Assembly (NCBI GenBank): GCA_963810815.1
Contig: CAWEPB010000003.1
Span: 1-64,000 of the forward strand
DNA: 64,000 bases
Reading direction: 5' to 3'
DNA from: CAVQWT01 sp963810815
GTDB taxonomy: Bacteria > Pseudomonadota > Gammaproteobacteria > Burkholderiales > Casimicrobiaceae
Shown here: positions 60,836 to 64,000 of the stretch, piece by piece
How the letters are laid out: each line of letters starts with the position of its first letter
How positions within the stretch are numbered: the first letter of the stretch is position 1
Made by a program: the position numbers and the translations under genes
The notes under the pieces: model-generated
Seen by the model: the letters and a program-made list of their open reading frames with translations, nothing else
Told to the model about the DNA's origin: nothing
The model's database searches: none

Positions 60836-61663
60836 TCACGACGCCGGCGTGGGCAGCGCGGGCGGTGCAGCCGATGGTGTCGAGGCCGGTTCGGACGGCG
60901 GCGGGGCGGGCTCGATACGCGTCTTGGCCAACGCTGCGATGAGCAGCTTCCGCCGCTGCGCGATGTACGCGTCGTCTTCCTCGCTTCGTCGGTCGCAGGT
61001 GCCCCAGCGGCAGTTGGCCGCGGTGTCGGCGCGCAGCGCGTCGTCCGCAAGGTCGAGGCGACGATGCATCTCGGCGGCGTACGCGGTGCGCTCTGCTTCG
61101 CTCCCGAAGCGTTCCTGCGTCATCAGCACCGCGACGAGCGGGGGGTAGCCGAAGTACGCCCCCGTGGTCGCATCGACGAGGACGCTGATCGGGACCAGCA
61201 CCGCCACCCCGATGAAGACCGGCGTCAGCGCCACCGCGGCCCCAAGTCCCGCTCCGGTGGTCAGCGCAGTGACCGCAAGCGCCGGAATCCCGACTCCGGC
61301 GGTGCCGATGAGCACGCCCGACCCGATCATCGCGCGTCGCTGCGCCACGTCGTCGACCTCCGAGGCCGAAATGGCCTCGACCTGTTCGCCGTGGACGACG
61401 TAGCCGATGCGGCGGCAGCTGAGCTGTAGCGGCCGCCCATCGCGCCGCACCTCCGCGTCTCCGGGAGTCGCGGTGATCCGTGCCGGCGCATCCATCATTT
61501 CATTGCCGACATGGCATTCCGCGCCCGGCGGCTCGGTCACGACGGTGACCTTCTGCGTGGTGCCGCGAATCGCGGTTGCGCAGCCGCCCAACATCAGCAG
61601 GCCAAGGCTTCCGACCACGGTGGCGAAACGGCCCATCGAACGGAATGCAGACGCATTCGACAT
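60836..61663 (-). CDS. Hypothetical lipoprotein with hydrophobic hairpin
   Basis: A 275-residue protein with lipobox GGC in LGLLMLGGCATAIRG. A PEGA-like beta segment follows (QKVTVVTEPPGAECHVGNEM, LQLSCRRIGYV). Next is a very hydrophobic Gly/Ala region, ~125-175 (AMIGSGVLIGTAGVGIPALA, LTPVFIGVAVLVPISVLVDA), that could insert in a membrane and resembles glycine-zipper proteins. The C-terminal part has two Cys in NCRWGTCDRRSEED and a Pro-rich tail. Function unknown. Confidence 0.7.
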   Translation of the reverse strand: MSNASAFRSMGRFATVVGSLGLLMLGGCATAIRGTTQKVTVVTEPPGAECHVGNEMMDAPARITATPGDAEVRRDGRPLQLSCRRIGYVVHGEQVEAISASEVDDVAQRRAMIGSGVLIGTAGVGIPALAVTALTTGAGLGAAVALTPVFIGVAVLVPISVLVDATTGAYFGYPPLVAVLMTQERFGSEAERTAYAAEMHRRLDLADDALRADTAANCRWGTCDRRSEEDDAYIAQRRKLLIAALAKTRIEPAPPPSEPASTPSAAPPALPTPAS

Positions 61664-61895
61664 CGGCACCTCCCGGGAGCCGGGCGAGAGAGCGACCACG
61701 CTACTCCGCTTCCCGCGCGGGCTCAAGGCACGCCGCGGGAGCGCCCCGCGCCGGTCAGGGCGGCCGGCGGCCGCGGTAGTTCCGTCGCCCCCGGCGGGCA
61801 TCGCGTGTCGCCAGTCGCTGCTAACATCGCCGGGTAGTCCAACTCGTCCGGATCCCAATCCCGAGTCCCGCAGCCCCTGCCCGCCAAGCCACCTC

Positions 61896-63074
61896 ATGAC
61901 CCGCCCTGCCCCGCCCGTGATCGTCCTCGCCCCGGATTCGTTCAAGGGTTCGCTGTCGGCGCCCGCCGTCGCGGCGGCACTGGCCCGCGGCCTGACCCGC
62001 GTGTGGCCCGACGCCGACCTTCGCGCCCGACCGATGGCCGACGGCGGCGAGGGCACGCTCGACGCCGTGCTCGCCGCCGTCGGCACCGCGGGCGAGCGCC
62101 GCGAGCGGACGGTCGCCGGCGCCACGGGGTCGCCGGTGTGCGCGGCGTACGGGCTGATCGCGTCGCCGGACGGCCCGACCGCCGTCATCGAGGTCGCGCA
62201 GGTCGTCGGCATCACCGACGCCGCCGCGATGGCGGTCGACGTCGCGCGGCGCGACACCCGCGGCGTCGGCGAACTCGTCCGGGCGCTGCTCGACGACGGC
62301 GTGCGCCGCTTCATGATCGGGCTGGGCGGCAGCAGCACCAACGACGGCGGCGCCGGCATGCTCGCGACGCTGGGACTCGCGCTGGCCGACGCGCAGGGCG
62401 GCGCGATCGCACCCACGCCGGATGGGCTCGCAGCACTCGACCGGGTCGACGCGTCGGCGCTGGACCCGCGGCTCGCCTCGGCGTCGATCACCGTGATGTC
62501 GGACGTCAACAATCCGCTCGTCGGCGCGCGCGGCGCGACGGCGATCTTCGGCCCGCAGAAAGGCGTCCGCCCGCAGGATGTGGCGCGCATCGACGCGATC
62601 GTCGGCCGGTTCGCGGCGCGGGCCGAAGCGGCGACCGGGCGCGCCGCCGCGGCGCATCCCGGCGCCGGCGCCGCCGGGGGACTGGGCTTCGCGCTGCAGC
62701 TCGTCGGCGGGGCGTTCCGTTCCGGTGCGGCGGTCGTCGCCGATCTGGTGGGGCTGGACGCCGCCCTCGCCGGTGCCGACTGGGTGTTGACCGGCGAAGG
62801 ACGAAGCGACGCGCAGACCCTGCTCGACAAGGCGCCGTTCGTCGTCGCGCAGCGCGCGCGCACACATGGCGTGCCGGCGACGCTGGTCTCCGGCGCGATC
62901 GATCCGGCGGCGCTGCCGGAACTGGGGCGCGCGTTCGCCGGCGCGTTCGCGCTGGCGCCGGGACCGGCGACGCTCGCCGATTGCCTGCAGCACACCGACG
63001 CGTGGCTCGCCGACCGCGCCGAGCAGATCGCGCGCGCGTTCGCCGCGGGAAGGACCACCTCGAGGGGAAACTGA
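61896..63074 (+). CDS. Glycerate 2-kinase (GarK/GlxK family)
   Basis: A 392-residue kinase of type I glycerate kinases. Signatures: VLAPDSFKGSLSAPAVAAAL, RARPMADGGEGTLDAVLA, FMIGLGGSSTNDGGAGML, VMSDVNNPLVGARGATAIF with GPQKGV, GAAGGLGFALQLVGG and DWVLTGEGRSDAQTLLDKAP. It converts glycerate to 2-phosphoglycerate. The neighbouring gene encodes malonyl-CoA synthetase, 2 bases downstream, so the two are probably one operon; the metabolic link is not obvious. Confidence 0.92.
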   Translation: MTRPAPPVIVLAPDSFKGSLSAPAVAAALARGLTRVWPDADLRARPMADGGEGTLDAVLAAVGTAGERRERTVAGATGSPVCAAYGLIASPDGPTAVIEVAQVVGITDAAAMAVDVARRDTRGVGELVRALLDDGVRRFMIGLGGSSTNDGGAGMLATLGLALADAQGGAIAPTPDGLAALDRVDASALDPRLASASITVMSDVNNPLVGARGATAIFGPQKGVRPQDVARIDAIVGRFAARAEAATGRAAAAHPGAGAAGGLGFALQLVGGAFRSGAAVVADLVGLDAALAGADWVLTGEGRSDAQTLLDKAPFVVAQRARTHGVPATLVSGAIDPAALPELGRAFAGAFALAPGPATLADCLQHTDAWLADRAEQIARAFAAGRTTSRGN

Positions 63075-63076
63075 CC

Positions 63077-64000
63077 ATGGACGCGAATCTCTACACCCGC
63101 TTCGAGGAGCACGCGCCCGACGCGTCGTCGGCGTGCCTGCTGCTGCCGGGGCACGGACCGGCGGCATCCGGCATCGTCACCTGGGGCGCGCTGGCCGCGC
63201 GGTCGGCGCGCATCGCCAACGCCCTGGTGGCGGCAGGCTGCGCGCCCGGCGACCGCGTGATCGCGCAGGTCGACAAGCTGCCCGACACGCTGGCGCTGTA
63301 TCTCGGCTGCCTGCGCGCCGGACTCGTCTACGTGCCGCTCAACACCGGCTACCAGCGGCGCGAGCTCGAGCACTTCATCGGCGACGCCGGGCCGCGGGTG
63401 ATCGTCTGCCGGCCGGACGGACGCGACACGATGACGGCGCTGGCGCCCGCGGCAACGGTGCACACGCTCGCCGCGGACGGCGGAACGCTCGGGGCGAGCG
63501 CAAGCGAACAGGGCGACGGGTTCGCCACCGTCGCGCGGCGGCCCGAGGATCTGGCGGCGATCCTGTACACGTCCGGCACCACCGGACGCTCGAAGGGCGC
63601 GATGCTGACCCATCGCAACCTCGCCTCCAACGCGACCGCGCTGGTCGCCGCGTGGGGGTTCACCCGCGGCGACACGCTGCTGCACGCGCTGCCGGTGTTT
63701 CACGTCCACGGACTTTTCGTCGCCTGCCACTGCGCGCTGCTCTCCGGCGCGCGGATGCTGTGGCTGCCGAAGTTCGACGCCGCGGAAGTCGCCGCGCTGC
63801 TGCCGCAGGCGTCGGTCATGATGGGCGTGCCGACGTTCTACACGCGGCTCCTCGCCGAGCCCTCGTTCACGCGCGAGGCGGCGCGGCACGTGCGCCTGTT
63901 CGTCTCGGGCTCGGCCCCGCTGCTGCCGGAGACCTTCGCGGCGTTCGAAGCGCGCACCGGCCAGCGCATCCTCGAGCGTTACGGGATGACCGAGACGGGC
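63077..64000 (+). CDS. matB: Malonyl-CoA synthetase (MatB-type acyl-CoA synthetase), 3' end cut by window
   Basis: The first 308 residues of an AMP-forming ligase; the frame stays open to the right edge. Present are the ATP-binding P-loop LAAILYTSGTTGRSKGAML, HALPVFHVHGLFVA, MMGVPTFYTRLL, LFVSGSAPLLPETF and LERYGMTETG at the edge. The order ALPVFHVHGLFVA and the YVPLNTGYQRRELEHFIGDA region match MatB-type malonyl-CoA synthetases, which make malonyl-CoA from malonate. Specificity beyond that is inference, since the C-terminal domain is missing. It starts 2 bases after the glycerate kinase stop. Confidence 0.85.
   Translation, partial: MDANLYTRFEEHAPDASSACLLLPGHGPAASGIVTWGALAARSARIANALVAAGCAPGDRVIAQVDKLPDTLALYLGCLRAGLVYVPLNTGYQRRELEHFIGDAGPRVIVCRPDGRDTMTALAPAATVHTLAADGGTLGASASEQGDGFATVARRPEDLAAILYTSGTTGRSKGAMLTHRNLASNATALVAAWGFTRGDTLLHALPVFHVHGLFVACHCALLSGARMLWLPKFDAAEVAALLPQASVMMGVPTFYTRLLAEPSFTREAARHVRLFVSGSAPLLPETFAAFEARTGQRILERYGMTETG

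Noticed and set aside
60836..63889. A 1017-codon minus-strand frame antisense to the glycerate kinase and malonyl-CoA synthetase genes.
   Set aside because: Only its last 275 codons (from 61663) look like a protein, with a lipobox and folded segments. The rest is antisense low-complexity sequence.

Overview
This window looks like chromosomal DNA of a very GC-rich betaproteobacterium, probably from the Burkholderiales/Rhodocyclales side. That reading rests on neighbourhoods typical of that class: metK and ahcY near a PF04020-type membrane protein and metF, with a SAH riboswitch ahead of ahcY; lptD-surA divergent from amgK-murU; tlpA, dsbD-type and cutA genes beside accB-accC-prmA; a DUF3460 gene; and glnA-ntrB-ntrC. 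Most of it is core genome. I see no CRISPR array, insertion sequence, integrase, tRNA or rRNA.

Layout. 1-4.6 kb: the 3' part of a STAND/SARP-type regulator, then small poorly characterised genes, including a miniature heme-copper-oxidase-like membrane protein. 4.7-13.1 kb: ubiB, an unknown gene, a potABCD polyamine-type ABC operon, a GNAT acetyltransferase and a VanZ-like protein. 13.1-17.1 kb: a tightly overlapping set (2Fe-2S ferredoxin, hydrolase, NodI/NodJ-type ABC exporter, THUMP rRNA methyltransferase). 17.2-20.9 kb: the most unusual locus, a two-gene decaheme cytochrome (MtrA/DmsE) and outer-membrane porin (MtrB/PioB) operon. The porin carries a C-terminal OmpA peptidoglycan-binding domain, and a perfect FNR-type box lies upstream. 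21.2-24.6 kb: DUF3460, GNAT and a large membrane-anchored predicted glycosidase-like protein. 24.6-32.8 kb: surA (apparent frameshift) and lptD on the minus strand, divergent from amgK-murU and then prlC. 32.8-36.0 kb: glutaredoxin-like protein, exonuclease III and a second membrane-anchored TIM-barrel protein. 36.3-41.5 kb: ntrC, ntrB, a DUF4124 protein and glnA. 41.6-48.5 kb: DUF3426 protein, prmA, accC, accB, tlpA, a single-domain DsbD-alpha, cutA, fxsA and lgt. 48.7-52.3 kb: ilvD, a carbohydrate-binding-like secreted protein, an SMR transporter and a lipoprotein. 52.5-59.6 kb: the methyl cycle genes metF, ahcY and metK, with a zincin-like protein, a small basic protein and a frameshifted old-yellow-enzyme gene between them. 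59.6-64 kb: tsaC/sua5, a lipoprotein, glycerate kinase and a malonyl-CoA synthetase cut by the window edge.

Regulation can be read at three places. (i) glnA has a sigma-54 promoter with two NtrC-type sites centred at about -108 and -139 from the predicted start, close to the enterobacterial glnAp2 geometry, and ntrB-ntrC lie just downstream. (ii) ahcY has a textbook SAH riboswitch. (iii) The mtrA-mtrB operon has TTGAT-N4-ATCAA, which points to induction by lack of oxygen. Several genes also carry TATAAT-like -10 boxes shortly before their start codons.

Two genes (surA and an OYE-family reductase) need a +1 frame change to read through; each could be real decay or a sequence error. Several intergenic stretches hold local repeats: 71-bp units ending in a 21-bp inverted repeat at 36.0-36.3 kb, a 120-bp tandem duplication at 52.3-52.5 kb, and a second copy of the metK 3' end at 58.2 kb.
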